DNA of 64,000 nt from the NCBI RefSeq assembly GCF_001238295.1, contig NZ_LGXZ01000011.1, forward strand, positions 88,106 to 152,105, in the 5' to 3' direction. The notes under the pieces are model-generated. The model ran no database searches. It saw only the letters and a program-made list of their open reading frames with translations, and was not told where the DNA came from. The position numbers were made by a program, and so were the translations under genes. Origin of the DNA: Ruegeria sp. 6PALISEP08. Lineage in GTDB: Bacteria; Pseudomonadota; Alphaproteobacteria; Rhodobacterales; Rhodobacteraceae. This document shows positions 1 through 9,270 of this stretch, in pieces (within the stretch, counting starts at the first letter, position 1; each line of letters starts with the position of its first letter).

Positions 1-146
1 GACGTACCCCGCAAAGCGTCCGCAGTTCTAATGTCGCGAAAAACCGCATGCACCTGACTGCCCCCATCCATCTGAGCCCCCGGCTTTTCGGGGTCAGAAT
101 CGTCCAATGCTACGTTAACAATATCAAAATCGTACTCGAGACTCAT
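1..146 (-). CDS. hypothetical protein, N-terminal part only
   Basis: An open frame starts with ATG at 146 on the minus strand and runs off the left edge, giving 48 codons without a stop (begins MSLEYDFDIV). It is rich in Asp and Glu and has no signal peptide or membrane segment in the visible part. I do not recognise the family. It is divergent from pncB, and the 165 bases between the two starts contain a palindrome that could serve both. The ribosome-binding site is weak (a GGAA about 12 bases upstream). The reading frame is supported mainly by its being open and correctly placed, so confidence is moderate to low. Confidence 0.4.
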   Translation of the reverse strand, partial: MSLEYDFDIVNVALDDSDPEKPGAQMDGGSQVHAVFRDIRTADALRGT

Positions 147-210
147 TCACAAACTCAGTTCCGTATTTCCATCCCCTCTTATCACTAACTCGCGAAAACA
201 ATGCACAATA

Positions 211-237
211 TGCCGGTATTGTGACGTCATACTGGCA
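211..237. promoter_or_regulatory. 27-bp palindrome, candidate operator upstream of pncB
   Basis: TGCCGGTAT at 211-219 and ATACTGGCA at 229-237 are inverted copies (8 of 9 positions) around a 9-base centre that itself contains GACGTC. It lies 74 bases before the pncB start and 65 bases before the divergent start at 146, a suitable place for a repressor. NAD-salvage genes are often under a dedicated NAD-metabolism repressor in proteobacteria. Which protein binds here cannot be told from the sequence. Confidence 0.45.
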
Positions 238-310
238 TTGTCACCAAATCAGCGACTCTTGCCATTCCCGTTGTCGATTGATCTAAATACGGAAATCGCA
301 GGAGTTCCCC

Positions 311-1603
311 ATGGTCGACATCGCGACCCGTGTATACAATCACAAATGGAAGATTGACCCGATTGTCCGGTCTTTGATCGACACAGATTTCTACAAACTG
401 CTGATGTGTCAGTCAGTGTTTCGAAACAAGCCCCAAACAAACGTAGTGTTTTCCCTGATTAACCGGTCGAATCACGTGCCATTGGCCCAATTGATCGACG
501 AAGGCGAGTTGCGGGAACAGTTGGATCACATCCGATCACTCAGCCTGAGCCGCGGGGAAAGCACCTGGCTGCGCGGTAACATGTTCTACGGCAAACGTCA
601 GATGTTCCGCTCGGATTTCATGGAATGGTTCGAGAACATGCGCTTGCCGCCGTACCATCTGGAGCGCAAGGGCGATCAGTATGAGCTGACCTTTGAAGGC
701 AAGTGGCACGAGGTCATGCTGTGGGAAATCCCCGCACTGGCGGTGCTGATGGAGCTGCGCTCGCGCGCCGTTCTGAACGACATGCGTCGGTTCGCATTGC
801 AGGTGCTCTATGCCCGCGCGATGACGCGCGTCTGGGAAAAGATCGAAAAGCTGAGGTCGGTCGAAGGCTTGACCATCGCCGATTTTGGAACGCGACGGCG
901 GCATTCCTTTTTGTGGCAGGATTGGTGCGTGCAAGCGATGATCGAAGGCTTGGGCGCGTCGTTTACCGGCACGTCAAACTGCCTGATCGCCATGCGGCGC
1001 GAGGTCGAAGCCATTGGCACCAACGCACATGAGTTGCCCATGGTTTATTCCGCGTTGGCCGACACCGACGCAGAGCTGGCGCAAGCTCCTTATGACGTGC
1101 TCAGCGATTGGCATGATGAACATGACGGCAACCTGCGCATCATTCTGCCCGATACTTACGGCACCAACGGCTTTTTGGACAATGCACCCGATTGGCTGGC
1201 CGGATGGACCGGCATTCGCATTGACAGCGGCGATCCCGCGGCGGGGGCCGAAGTCGCCATCCAGTGGTGGAAGTCACGCGGAGAAGATCCGACACAAAAG
1301 CGAATTATTTTTTCGGATGGGTTGGACGTCGAGAAAATTCAGGAGCTGCACACCCAATTCGCAGGCCGCGCCAGTATTTCCTTCGGTTGGGGAACTTTGC
1401 TGACCAACGATTTTCGCGGTCTGGTTCCCAATGACGCGCTGGCACCGTTCTCATTGGTCTGTAAAGCGATATCCGCCAACGGACGCCCAACAGTTAAACT
1501 GTCGGACAATCCGGAAAAAGCGATGGGACCGAAAGATCAGATCGAGCGCTATAAGCGGGTGTTCAAAGTGGGCGCGCAAGAATCGATCAAGGTCGTGGTT
1601 TAA
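311..1603 (+). CDS. pncB: nicotinate phosphoribosyltransferase
   Basis: Converts nicotinate, PRPP and ATP to nicotinate mononucleotide in the Preiss-Handler salvage branch of NAD synthesis, in the cytoplasm. The 430-residue length fits the bacterial enzyme. Recognisable blocks are the N-terminal LIDTDFYKLLM, the FGTRRRHSF segment that carries the conserved histidine region of the family, FTGTSNC, the RIDSGDP phosphate-binding segment, IIFSDGLD, and the late FGWGTLLTND block. The ATG at 311 follows GCAGGAG, a good ribosome-binding site. The gene stands alone behind a palindrome at 211-237 and its stop overlaps that of the convergent aldehyde dehydrogenase gene (shared TTAA). Confidence 0.96.
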   Translation: MVDIATRVYNHKWKIDPIVRSLIDTDFYKLLMCQSVFRNKPQTNVVFSLINRSNHVPLAQLIDEGELREQLDHIRSLSLSRGESTWLRGNMFYGKRQMFRSDFMEWFENMRLPPYHLERKGDQYELTFEGKWHEVMLWEIPALAVLMELRSRAVLNDMRRFALQVLYARAMTRVWEKIEKLRSVEGLTIADFGTRRRHSFLWQDWCVQAMIEGLGASFTGTSNCLIAMRREVEAIGTNAHELPMVYSALADTDAELAQAPYDVLSDWHDEHDGNLRIILPDTYGTNGFLDNAPDWLAGWTGIRIDSGDPAAGAEVAIQWWKSRGEDPTQKRIIFSDGLDVEKIQELHTQFAGRASISFGWGTLLTNDFRGLVPNDALAPFSLVCKAISANGRPTVKLSDNPEKAMGPKDQIERYKRVFKVGAQESIKVVV

Positions 1604-3063
1604 CCGTGAAAGGCGGCGACCGTCTTTAACTGTGAAAAGCCGTAAAGCGCCTCAAACCCTTTCTCACGACCGTGGCCGGATTTTCCAATACCACCAAAGG
1701 GCAGTTCAACCCCACCACCTGCACCATAGTTGTTGATAAAAACCTGACCCGAATGCAGCGCCTTCGCCATCCGCATCTGCCGGGCCCCGTCGCGCGTCCA
1801 GATGCTGGCGACCAGGCCATATTCTGTGCTGTTTGCTATGGTTAGGGCCTGCTCTTCGGTGTCAAACGGGATCAGAACCTGAACCGGACCAAAAATCTCG
1901 TCCTGCGCCAGTACGTGATCGGGCGGTACATCTGCAAACAAGGTAGGCCGGACATAGGCACCTGTCTCGGGCGCTTCACTCACGATCTGACCCTGCGCAA
2001 CAATGGCCAGATTAGCGCCTTTGTCCAGAAAACCGTTTACGATCTGCTTTTGCCGGTCCGAGATCAACGGCCCAACGCGCAGATCCTGCATTGCGGGCCC
2101 GACAGTAAGCCGTTCATAAGCTTCGGACATGCGGGATTTGACCTGATCATACACCCCACGCTGCACCAGTATGCGGGATGAGGCGGAACAGGTTTGCCCT
2201 GCATTCTGAATGCCAGCATTCACCAGAAACGGCAGCGCCGCTTCCAGATCGGCGTCGTCAAAGACCAGTTGCGGGGATTTCCCGCCCAGTTCCAGCGTCA
2301 CAGGCACCACGTTGCGCCCTGCAGCCTGCTGCACCAAGGTCCCCGTGGCAACCGATCCGGTGAACGAGATATGGTTGACCCCCGGGTGTCCGGACAGCGC
2401 AGCACCTGCCTCGCCCCCCAGACCCGGCACGACATTTAACGCACCGGCAGGCAGTCCGGCCAGTTGCGCCAGATGAGCAAAGGCCAGTGCCGTCAAACAG
2501 GCCTCTTCCGCAGGTTTCAGAACGCAGGCGTTGCCCATGGCCAGCGCAGCGCCGACTGAACGGCCAATGATCTGCATCGGATAGTTCCAGGGTACAATAT
2601 GACCCGTTACCCCATGCGGTTCGCGCAGGGTATAGACGGTGTAGCCATCAAGATAGGGGATGGTCTCTCCCATCACCTTATCCGCCGCACCGCCATAGAA
2701 CTCGCAATACCGTGCCAGCGCGACAGCATCAGCCCGGGCCTGCGTCAGCGGTTTGCCCACATCCATCGCCTCAAGCTGCGCTAGATCGTCGACCCGCTCC
2801 AGTACCAGCTGACCCAGCCTCGTCAGAATGCGACCCCGCTCAAGCGCTGTTTTACGCCCCCAATCGCCCTGCAATGCGCTTTGGGCCGCTGCAACTGCGA
2901 CGTCGACATCTGTCTCCGAACCACGCGCGATCCGACAGATTTCGGTCCCGTCCGAGGGGTTGATGAGCGGCATGGTGTCACCCGAGGTTGCTGGTTTCCA
3001 ACGACCCTCAATCAGGCAAAGAGTGGGGTCGAACCATATTTTCTGGGTCAATTTCGCCTCCAT
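1600..3063 (-). CDS. NAD(P)-dependent aldehyde dehydrogenase
   Basis: Oxidises an aldehyde to its acid with NAD(P). 487 residues, the usual length for the soluble ALDH superfamily. Visible landmarks: PWNYP with the catalytic Asn160, the KPAEE cofactor segment near 183-187, FTGS near 234-237, the general base Glu258 in LELGGKSP, and the nucleophile Cys292 in GQTCSASSR. The substrate is not decided by sequence; betaine-aldehyde and semialdehyde dehydrogenases are the nearest groups. It is encoded just downstream (21 bases) of the ABC importer operon on the same strand, so it may be co-transcribed and act on a product of the imported compound. That link is inference. Confidence 0.93.
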   Translation of the reverse strand: MEAKLTQKIWFDPTLCLIEGRWKPATSGDTMPLINPSDGTEICRIARGSETDVDVAVAAAQSALQGDWGRKTALERGRILTRLGQLVLERVDDLAQLEAMDVGKPLTQARADAVALARYCEFYGGAADKVMGETIPYLDGYTVYTLREPHGVTGHIVPWNYPMQIIGRSVGAALAMGNACVLKPAEEACLTALAFAHLAQLAGLPAGALNVVPGLGGEAGAALSGHPGVNHISFTGSVATGTLVQQAAGRNVVPVTLELGGKSPQLVFDDADLEAALPFLVNAGIQNAGQTCSASSRILVQRGVYDQVKSRMSEAYERLTVGPAMQDLRVGPLISDRQKQIVNGFLDKGANLAIVAQGQIVSEAPETGAYVRPTLFADVPPDHVLAQDEIFGPVQVLIPFDTEEQALTIANSTEYGLVASIWTRDGARQMRMAKALHSGQVFINNYGAGGGVELPFGGIGKSGHGREKGFEALYGFSQLKTVAAFHG

Positions 3064-3084
3064 TTCAGGCTCTAATCAATGGTT

Positions 3085-4683
3085 TCAGGCCGGTATTTTC
3101 CCAAACTCTGGCAATCGGGGTGCGGCTGCGATCAGGGTTTGTGTGTAGGGGTGATTTGGTGTCGTAAAGACCTGATCGGTCGCGCCCTGTTCAACGATCC
3201 GACCGGACTGCATAACCAACACGCGATCGGTGACCGTGCGCACGACGCTCAGATCATGGCTGATGAACAGATAGGTCAGGTCGTAAGCTTCGCAAAGCTC
3301 AGCCAACAGATCGAGGATTTGTGCTCGGACCGACACGTCCAGCGCCGATACAGCTTCGTCAAACAGGATCAATTCAGGCCGGATGATCAGCGCCCGCGCG
3401 ATTGCAATTCGCTGGCGCTGCCCGCCCGAGAACTCATGAATGTACTTGCCAGCGTCATCCGGGCTGAGGCCGACCGCTTTCAACATCTCTGCAATCCGAT
3501 CTTGACGGTCCGATCCGGTTGGTGGGGTATCCAGCAGATGGAAGGGTTCAGTGATCAGGCGCGCGACGCGGTGGCGGGGGTTGAAACTGCCAAAGGGGTC
3601 CTGAAACACCACCTGCATCTTTCTACGCACGGCAAGATTGGGTTTGTGGCCGGTGAACACTGGCTGCCCGTCCAGGCGAATCTGACCGGATTGCACCTCT
3701 TCCAGCCCCAAAATAGCCCGTGTTAGGGTCGATTTACCGCAACCAGATTCGCCCACCAACCCTAAACGTTCTCCTCGGTTGAGGGTGAAGCTTACGCCTT
3801 CCACTGCCCGGTGATGACGCGGCCTGACAAACATACCCGTCCGAGGCAGGCGGTATTCCCGCACGACCTGGTTCACCTCCAGAAGCGGGAGAGGCTCTGG
3901 TGGTTCCGGCAGTGTGACCTGATGGTCGGATGCCTCAAACAGCATGCGGGTGTAGGGATGCTGCATGTTGTGCAACAGATCGTTGGTCGCACCGTTTTCG
4001 ACCACTTCCCCGTGTCGCATAACAATGATTTGGTCGGCCATATCTGCGACCACAGCCAGATCATGGGTGATCATCAGCAGACCCATGTCATATTCGCGCA
4101 CCAACCCCTCGAGCAGATCAAGAATCTGAGCCTGCGTGGTAACATCCAGCGCCGTTGTCGGCTCATCTGCAATCAACAGCTTGGGTCGCAGGGCGATGGC
4201 CATTGCAATCACCACACGCTGGCGCTGCCCGCCGGACAATTCATGCGGATAGCGGGACAGAGGGAACCGATCCGCAGGAAGACCAACGCGGGCCAGCACC
4301 TCTTGCGCACGTGTACGGGCCTGGGCCGGAGGCATCGCCTTGTGGATCAGGATCGTTTCCATAACCTGATCGCCGACGGTCTTCACGGGGTTGAGCGCTG
4401 TCATCGGCTCCTGAAACACCATCCCGATGGATGCACCGCGCAGGGCGCACATCTGGGCCTCTGACCGGGTCAGCAGACCTGCACCGTCCAGTTGGATCGA
4501 ACCGTCCACCTCTGCACCGTTCGGAAGCAGCTGCATCACCGCCAAGGCCGTCATGGATTTACCCGAGCCGCTCTCACCCGTTACCGCCACGATCTGACCG
4601 TGATCAATGGACAGGTCGACGTGTTTCAGGATCGGAGCCCCATGGATCGACAGTGAAAGGTTCTTGATGCGCAACAAAGTCAT
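3085..4683 (-). CDS. peptide-type ABC transporter, fused double ATP-binding protein
   Basis: Powers import through the two permeases encoded upstream. Two complete ATPase domains of the OppD and OppF type are fused in one 532-residue chain. The first has GESGSGKS (Walker A), LSGGQRQR (signature) and [12 protein letters not shown] (Walker B); the second has [16 protein letters not shown] and [13 protein letters not shown] longer frame opens at 4716, but the ATG at 4683 overlaps the preceding permease stop (ATGA) and puts the protein start at MTLLRIKNL, which matches family N-termini. The ligand of this importer class can be dipeptides, nickel, glutathione or other small molecules, so no gene symbol is given. 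Confidence 0.94.
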   Translation of the reverse strand: MTLLRIKNLSLSIHGAPILKHVDLSIDHGQIVAVTGESGSGKSMTALAVMQLLPNGAEVDGSIQLDGAGLLTRSEAQMCALRGASIGMVFQEPMTALNPVKTVGDQVMETILIHKAMPPAQARTRAQEVLARVGLPADRFPLSRYPHELSGGQRQRVVIAMAIALRPKLLIADEPTTALDVTTQAQILDLLEGLVREYDMGLLMITHDLAVVADMADQIIVMRHGEVVENGATNDLLHNMQHPYTRMLFEASDHQVTLPEPPEPLPLLEVNQVVREYRLPRTGMFVRPRHHRAVEGVSFTLNRGERLGLVGESGCGKSTLTRAILGLEEVQSGQIRLDGQPVFTGHKPNLAVRRKMQVVFQDPFGSFNPRHRVARLITEPFHLLDTPPTGSDRQDRIAEMLKAVGLSPDDAGKYIHEFSGGQRQRIAIARALIIRPELILFDEAVSALDVSVRAQILDLLAELCEAYDLTYLFISHDLSVVRTVTDRVLVMQSGRIVEQGATDQVFTTPNHPYTQTLIAAAPRLPEFGKIPA

Positions 4684-5495
4684 GCCCGCGCCACCCTGAT
4701 CCGGGGATCCAGCCAATCACGCAATCCGTCCCCCAGCAGGTTCAGGCCCAGCACCGTGACGATGATCGCCACGCCCGGAATCAGAGCCAAATGCGGGGCA
4801 AAACTAACCATTGTCTGCGCATCCGCCAGCATTCTGCCCCAACTGGGCGTAGGCGGCTGTGCCCCCAGACCGACGTATGACAGACCGGCCTCGGCTAAAA
4901 TTCCCAAGCTGAACTGGATTGTGCCCTGCACGATCAGCAGGTTAGCGACATTGGGAAGGATGTGTTCGGCCGATATCCGCGCCGCGCCCTTGCCAGACAC
5001 GCGGGCGGCAAGGATGAACTCGCGCTCCCAAAGCGACAAAGCGGCGCCTCGGGTGATGCGGGCAAAAACGGGAATGTTGAAGATACCGATGGCAATGATG
5101 GCGTTGATCGCTCCGGCACCAAACACGGCGGTGATCAGGATCGCTATAACCAGCGAGGGGAAGGCAAAGACCAGATCGTTGCCGCGCATGATCACCTCAT
5201 CCAGCCACGACCCTTTACGCGCCGCCGCTGTCAGACCAAGGGGTACACCCAGCGCCATACCAATCCCCACGGCCACCAAGGCCACCGCGATTGACGTACG
5301 CGCGCCGACCATGATCATCGAAAACATGTCGCGCCCGAAGTGATCCGTACCGAACCAATGCTGCGCATTTGGGGGCTGAAGCTTCTCTGGAATGCTCAGT
5401 GCCGCGTAGTCATAGGGGGTCCAGACAAACGAAATCAGCGCGGCCAAAACCACCAGTGAAGACAAAAAGGCACCCAGAAACAGGTTACGGCTCAT
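4680..5495 (-). CDS. ABC transporter permease, DppC/OppC type
   Basis: Inner-membrane permease of 271 residues, the second of two in the importer. The first membrane segment is at about residues 5-25 and is followed by the periplasmic sequence with HWFGTDHFGRDMFS, which is typical of the DppC/OppC group. The EAA-type coupling loop is around LVREF-like residues ARVSGKGAARISAEHILPN. Its ATG overlaps the stop of the DppB-type gene upstream (ATGA at 5492-5495), and its own stop overlaps the ATPase start. Translational coupling across the set is therefore likely. Confidence 0.94.
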   Translation of the reverse strand: MSRNLFLGAFLSSLVVLAALISFVWTPYDYAALSIPEKLQPPNAQHWFGTDHFGRDMFSMIMVGARTSIAVALVAVGIGMALGVPLGLTAAARKGSWLDEVIMRGNDLVFAFPSLVIAILITAVFGAGAINAIIAIGIFNIPVFARITRGAALSLWEREFILAARVSGKGAARISAEHILPNVANLLIVQGTIQFSLGILAEAGLSYVGLGAQPPTPSWGRMLADAQTMVSFAPHLALIPGVAIIVTVLGLNLLGDGLRDWLDPRIRVARA

Positions 5496-6439
5496 GTCCT
5501 GCTCCTCAGCCTTGGGTCAACGGCGGCATAAGCCAGATCGACCAGAAAGTTCACGGTAATCACGGCAAAGACCAGCAACATGACCACCGATTCAACAACG
5601 ATCAGGTCGCGGGCCGAGATCGCCTGAAACACCAATCGCCCGAGGCCGGGCAGGTAAAACACCTGTTCGATGATGATCGACCCGGCCAGCAGGAAGGAAA
5701 ACTGCAAGCCGATGATGGTCAGCACCGGGATCAGCGCATTTCGCACACCATGGCGCCACAACGCCTGACGGCGGGACAAGCCCTTGGCCCGGGCGGTACG
5801 CATGAAATCCTCGCCCAAAATATCCAGCAAGGCCGACCGCATCACACGCGCAAGAATCGCCGCCTGTGGCAGGGCCAGTGCTATTGCAGGCAGGGTCAGC
5901 GAATGCAATCCGGCCCACATCCCGTTGCTCCAACCGACAAACCCACCCGCATTGAACCAACGCAGGTTGATGGCGAAGATCAGCACAAGCATCATCGCAA
6001 ACCAGAAATTGGGGACGGCAATGCCCAACTGCGTGGAACCCATTACCACCAGGTCGCCCGGTTTGCCCCGGCGGGCAGCAGCGTAGATCCCGGCGGGAAA
6101 CGCAATCACCGTAGACAGGGTCAGCGCATAAAGTGCCAGCGGCAGCGACACCCAAAGCCGGTCTGCGATCATCTGGGACACCGGCGTACGGTACGTGTAG
6201 GAGGTGCCGAAATCCCCCACCAGCATCCCGCCGACCCAGTTGAGATACCGCTGCATCTTTGACCCGTCCAGGCCCAGCTCGGCCCGCAATGCGGCAAGGG
6301 TATCCTCTTGAGCGTTGACGCCCAGCATGAACGACGCCGGATCGCCCGGTGCGACCTCGATCACCGCGAAGATGACGACCGAGGCTACAGCCAGGCTGAT
6401 CAGCAGCGAAATCAGGCGTTTAAGGGCATAGCGGAGCAT
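5492..6439 (-). CDS. ABC transporter permease, DppB/OppB type
   Basis: Inner-membrane permease, 315 residues with the start chosen here. The N-terminus MLRYALKRLISLLISL is the standard opening of the DppB family, which is why ATG at 6439 is preferred over a GTG three codons earlier (6448). Membrane segments follow near the start, at about 95-120, 130-160, 180-205 and in the last 60 residues. The coupling loop includes TARAKGLSRRQALWRHGVRNA. It lies 40 bases downstream of the ion-channel gene and overlaps the next permease by ATGA. Confidence 0.93.
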   Translation of the reverse strand: MLRYALKRLISLLISLAVASVVIFAVIEVAPGDPASFMLGVNAQEDTLAALRAELGLDGSKMQRYLNWVGGMLVGDFGTSYTYRTPVSQMIADRLWVSLPLALYALTLSTVIAFPAGIYAAARRGKPGDLVVMGSTQLGIAVPNFWFAMMLVLIFAINLRWFNAGGFVGWSNGMWAGLHSLTLPAIALALPQAAILARVMRSALLDILGEDFMRTARAKGLSRRQALWRHGVRNALIPVLTIIGLQFSFLLAGSIIIEQVFYLPGLGRLVFQAISARDLIVVESVVMLLVFAVITVNFLVDLAYAAVDPRLRSRT

Positions 6440-6479
6440 TGGAACCACGTTAGGGTCACATCAAGCGCGGGTCTAGCAC

Positions 6480-7613
6480 CTAAGGCACCAGAAGATAGGC
6501 GAAAACCGCGTAGGCCACGATTGCGGCATAGCCCAACGGATAGATCCACTTGATCGCATAATTGTCCAGCGTCCGCGCCGCTCCTTCTTTCCCGGAAACT
6601 TTGAGTTTTCGCAGCGCAACATTGAACACGATCAATGCCCCGGTCATCAGGAACATGCACTGAAGAACAAAATCCAGAAAGGTCAGATAGCCGAGCTTTG
6701 GCAAATCAGCAGAGATCGCCCAGTTGAAGGCAACAAAGACCAGCAGATTGCCGCCCGCAATCTCGATCCGGCGGCGATATTCATCCAGGAAGAACAGCGC
6801 CCATCCGACCGAAATCAGAACCAGCATCGGCAGGAACACCCGAATGACGTAATAGGTCAGGTGCCGGTTGCCTTCGAAAACAAGCGCGACCTGATCGCTT
6901 TGTCTGCCTGATAAGCCTGTGACCCTGGTCGCTTCCAGACGTGCATTGCCCAAAATCCACTCTTCTTCCCCCAACAGATCGCCAAGTCCGGAATAGTCCT
7001 CAAGCGGGCGGTACGTCACGTAGTCAGAGGGAAAGATTGATACGACCTCGAAATGAAACTCCTGTGTATCGAACGGGTATTTTCGGAAGTCAAAATGCGG
7101 TGCCTGCAACGTCAGCGAGGATTTCTCAACATAAACGACGCGCCCATCATACCGCAGGGACGCCGCGGATTCGTGGATCCATTTGTTGGATTGCTGGTTG
7201 TGGATGACAAAGGCAGGCAAAATGGTGCCGATGTCGGCGGCATGATCCGCAAGATTCGGCGGGTTAAAAACCCGGATATCGCGCCCGATCTCAGCACGAT
7301 CAAACGCGAGCGCGGGATCCGTCCACTCTACGCGCAAAACCACAACAGCACCGTAGTTTTCGGCCTTTTGATCGACGCTGGTAATCTGGTCGATGCGGAT
7401 ACCAATGCCAACTTCAAGCGGGTTCTCTGGTGTGCCGGTCAGCGCATCCAGCCGTCCGCCCAACACGTTTTGTGCCATGGCCTTGTCCGGTGCGATCGAC
7501 GAAAGACAAAGGCCCAAAAAGAGAAAACAAAAAACACGAAACACGAACATAACAAGAGACACCCGAAAAGAGTGTGGGGCAGAGGCCGCATCAGGCAGCC
7601 CCGGTATAGGCAT
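6480..7613 (-). CDS. prokaryotic pentameric ligand-gated ion channel (Cys-loop family, cysteine-less)
   Basis: 377 residues. A signal peptide lies at about 18-47, ending in AMAQ. An extracellular beta-sandwich domain at about 50-250 contains the Pro-loop FDFRKYPFDTQ at 174-184, where bacterial members lack the eukaryotic cysteines. Four membrane helices follow: M1 at 253-276, M2 at 284-305, M3 at 309-336, M4 at 352-375. This is the architecture of GLIC and ELIC. The gene starts inside the stop of the substrate-binding-protein gene (TAATG at 7611-7615), so it is translationally coupled to it and sits between the binding protein and the permeases. An internal ATG (codon 22) would shorten the unusually long signal-peptide n-region. 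The channel's ligand and ion selectivity cannot be read from sequence. The genetic context suggests that it senses the same compound. Confidence 0.88.
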   Translation of the reverse strand: MPIPGLPDAASAPHSFRVSLVMFVFRVFCFLFLGLCLSSIAPDKAMAQNVLGGRLDALTGTPENPLEVGIGIRIDQITSVDQKAENYGAVVVLRVEWTDPALAFDRAEIGRDIRVFNPPNLADHAADIGTILPAFVIHNQQSNKWIHESAASLRYDGRVVYVEKSSLTLQAPHFDFRKYPFDTQEFHFEVVSIFPSDYVTYRPLEDYSGLGDLLGEEEWILGNARLEATRVTGLSGRQSDQVALVFEGNRHLTYYVIRVFLPMLVLISVGWALFFLDEYRRRIEIAGGNLLVFVAFNWAISADLPKLGYLTFLDFVLQCMFLMTGALIVFNVALRKLKVSGKEGAARTLDNYAIKWIYPLGYAAIVAYAVFAYLLVP

Positions 7614-9100
7614 TATTCAGACCAGCTGATCTGGGTCAGGTCGATTGCCGCTGTGGGGGCGTTTGCCCACAATCCCTGCACACCGGCCTTTGCGACGCCC
7701 AGCTTGGCCAATTGGAACAGATAGCCGTTCACGTAGTCGGTCGAGATCAGACGCTGCGCCTCACCCAACAAGCGGCTGCGTTCATCGGGGTCGGTGGTGG
7801 CGTTAAGAGTATCCATCAGCGCCTGAAAATCAGTGCTTTCATATTGGAAGTAATAATCGGGCCGGGCATAAATTCCGATGTCCATGGGTTCGGTATGGCT
7901 GACAATCGTCAGACCAAAATCCTTGCCCCTGAACACCGATTCCAGCCATTGCGCCCATTCGACATTGATGATCTCGGCCGTGATGCCGACCTCGGCCAGT
8001 TGCGCGGCAACAATCTCACCCCCCCGACGGGCGTATGAAGGCGGCGGCAAGTGAAGTGTGGTTTCAAACCCGTTTTCAAACCCGGCCTCGGCCAGCAACG
8101 CCTTGGCCTGTTCAGGGTCATAGGCGGATTCGCCGGTCAAATCGACATAAGCCGGATGGTGCGGCGCGAAATGAGTGCCAATCGGCGTGCCATAGCCAAA
8201 CATTGCCCCGTCAATAATCGCTTGTCGGTCGATGGCATGAGCCACGGCCTGCCGGACAAGGATATCGTCAAACGGAGACTGTTTGTTGTTGGTGGACAGG
8301 ATCGTTTCCCCTTCAGTTGTACCGACCAGAACCTGAAAGCGTGGATCTGCATCGAACTGCGGCAGGTTTTCCGGCGCGGGGAAGTTATCAAATACGTCCA
8401 CATCCTCGGCCATCATGGCGGCAAAAGCGGCGGTTGGATCCGAGATGAACTTGAAGGTCGCAGTCTCTAACGCGGGCTGATCGCCCCAATAATTGGGGTT
8501 TCGGTTCAAAGTGATGCTGTCGCCCTGAACCCAGTTGTCAAAGGAGAAAGCCCCGGTGCCGATCGGGTTGGTCTTGATGTTTTCGATACTGTCGGGCGCA
8601 ACGATGACCGCATCCCCCCAGGCCAGATTGAACGGAAAATTACCATTCGGTTCTGACAGAGTGACTTTGACGGTCAGCGGGTCTAACGCTTCGACACTTT
8701 CGATCCCGGCAAACAGCGCCTTCTGTGCGTTCGCGCTGTCTTCGGCGGTAGCTCGGTCAAGCGTGAACTTGACGTCCTCGGCATCCATAGTTGTGCCGTC
8801 ATGGAACGTCACACCATCACGCAGCTTAAAGGTATACACCGTACCATCGTCGGAAATCTCCCAGCTTTCAGCCAGGCCGGGCACGACCGAGCCGTCACCC
8901 ATAAAGCGAGTAAGACCTTCGAAGATATTGGTGTAAACCACCGAGTCGATGGCCTGCGCTGCAGCACTGGTGGGGTCCAGATGCGGGGGTTCAAGCTGCA
9001 TCGCGATGGTGATGTCGGACTTGGCCAGAGCTTGCGTGGCAAGCAGACTGGCCCCCACGGCCAGGGTCGTTGCAAATGTCCGGAACATGAATTTTGTCAT
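7613..9100 (-). CDS. ABC transporter substrate-binding protein, family 5 (peptide type)
   Basis: Periplasmic receptor of the importer. 495 residues, with a Sec signal peptide of about 26 residues ending in TQALA. The mature part has the family 5 landmarks: LAESWEISDDGTVYTFKLR, GVTFHDGTTMDAEDVKFTL, and a central block reading VRQAVAHAIDRQAI. The start has a strong site (GGGAGAG, 9 bases before ATG). It is the first gene of the operon, followed directly by the ion channel. Binding proteins of this family accept peptides, sugars, metals or opines, so the ligand is open. Confidence 0.94.
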   Translation of the reverse strand: MTKFMFRTFATTLAVGASLLATQALAKSDITIAMQLEPPHLDPTSAAAQAIDSVVYTNIFEGLTRFMGDGSVVPGLAESWEISDDGTVYTFKLRDGVTFHDGTTMDAEDVKFTLDRATAEDSANAQKALFAGIESVEALDPLTVKVTLSEPNGNFPFNLAWGDAVIVAPDSIENIKTNPIGTGAFSFDNWVQGDSITLNRNPNYWGDQPALETATFKFISDPTAAFAAMMAEDVDVFDNFPAPENLPQFDADPRFQVLVGTTEGETILSTNNKQSPFDDILVRQAVAHAIDRQAIIDGAMFGYGTPIGTHFAPHHPAYVDLTGESAYDPEQAKALLAEAGFENGFETTLHLPPPSYARRGGEIVAAQLAEVGITAEIINVEWAQWLESVFRGKDFGLTIVSHTEPMDIGIYARPDYYFQYESTDFQALMDTLNATTDPDERSRLLGEAQRLISTDYVNGYLFQLAKLGVAKAGVQGLWANAPTAAIDLTQISWSE

Positions 9101-9270
9101 GTGAACTCTCCCTACTGAAACTGGTTGTGCCCTTGTTTTCAGGGCCGTTTTACTGACAGTCTTCCTGTAAACCTGAGGTCAATCAAGGGAATGTTCGCGC
9201 AACCGGGGTTTCTTCGACCCCTTCCGATCTGCTATGCCGCACTGCAACATAATACCTGCAGGAGCGACCC

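Noticed and set aside
5369..6262. 297-codon plus-strand frame across the permease genes
   Set aside because: Antisense to the two permeases; His/Gln/Arg-rich sequence without family features.
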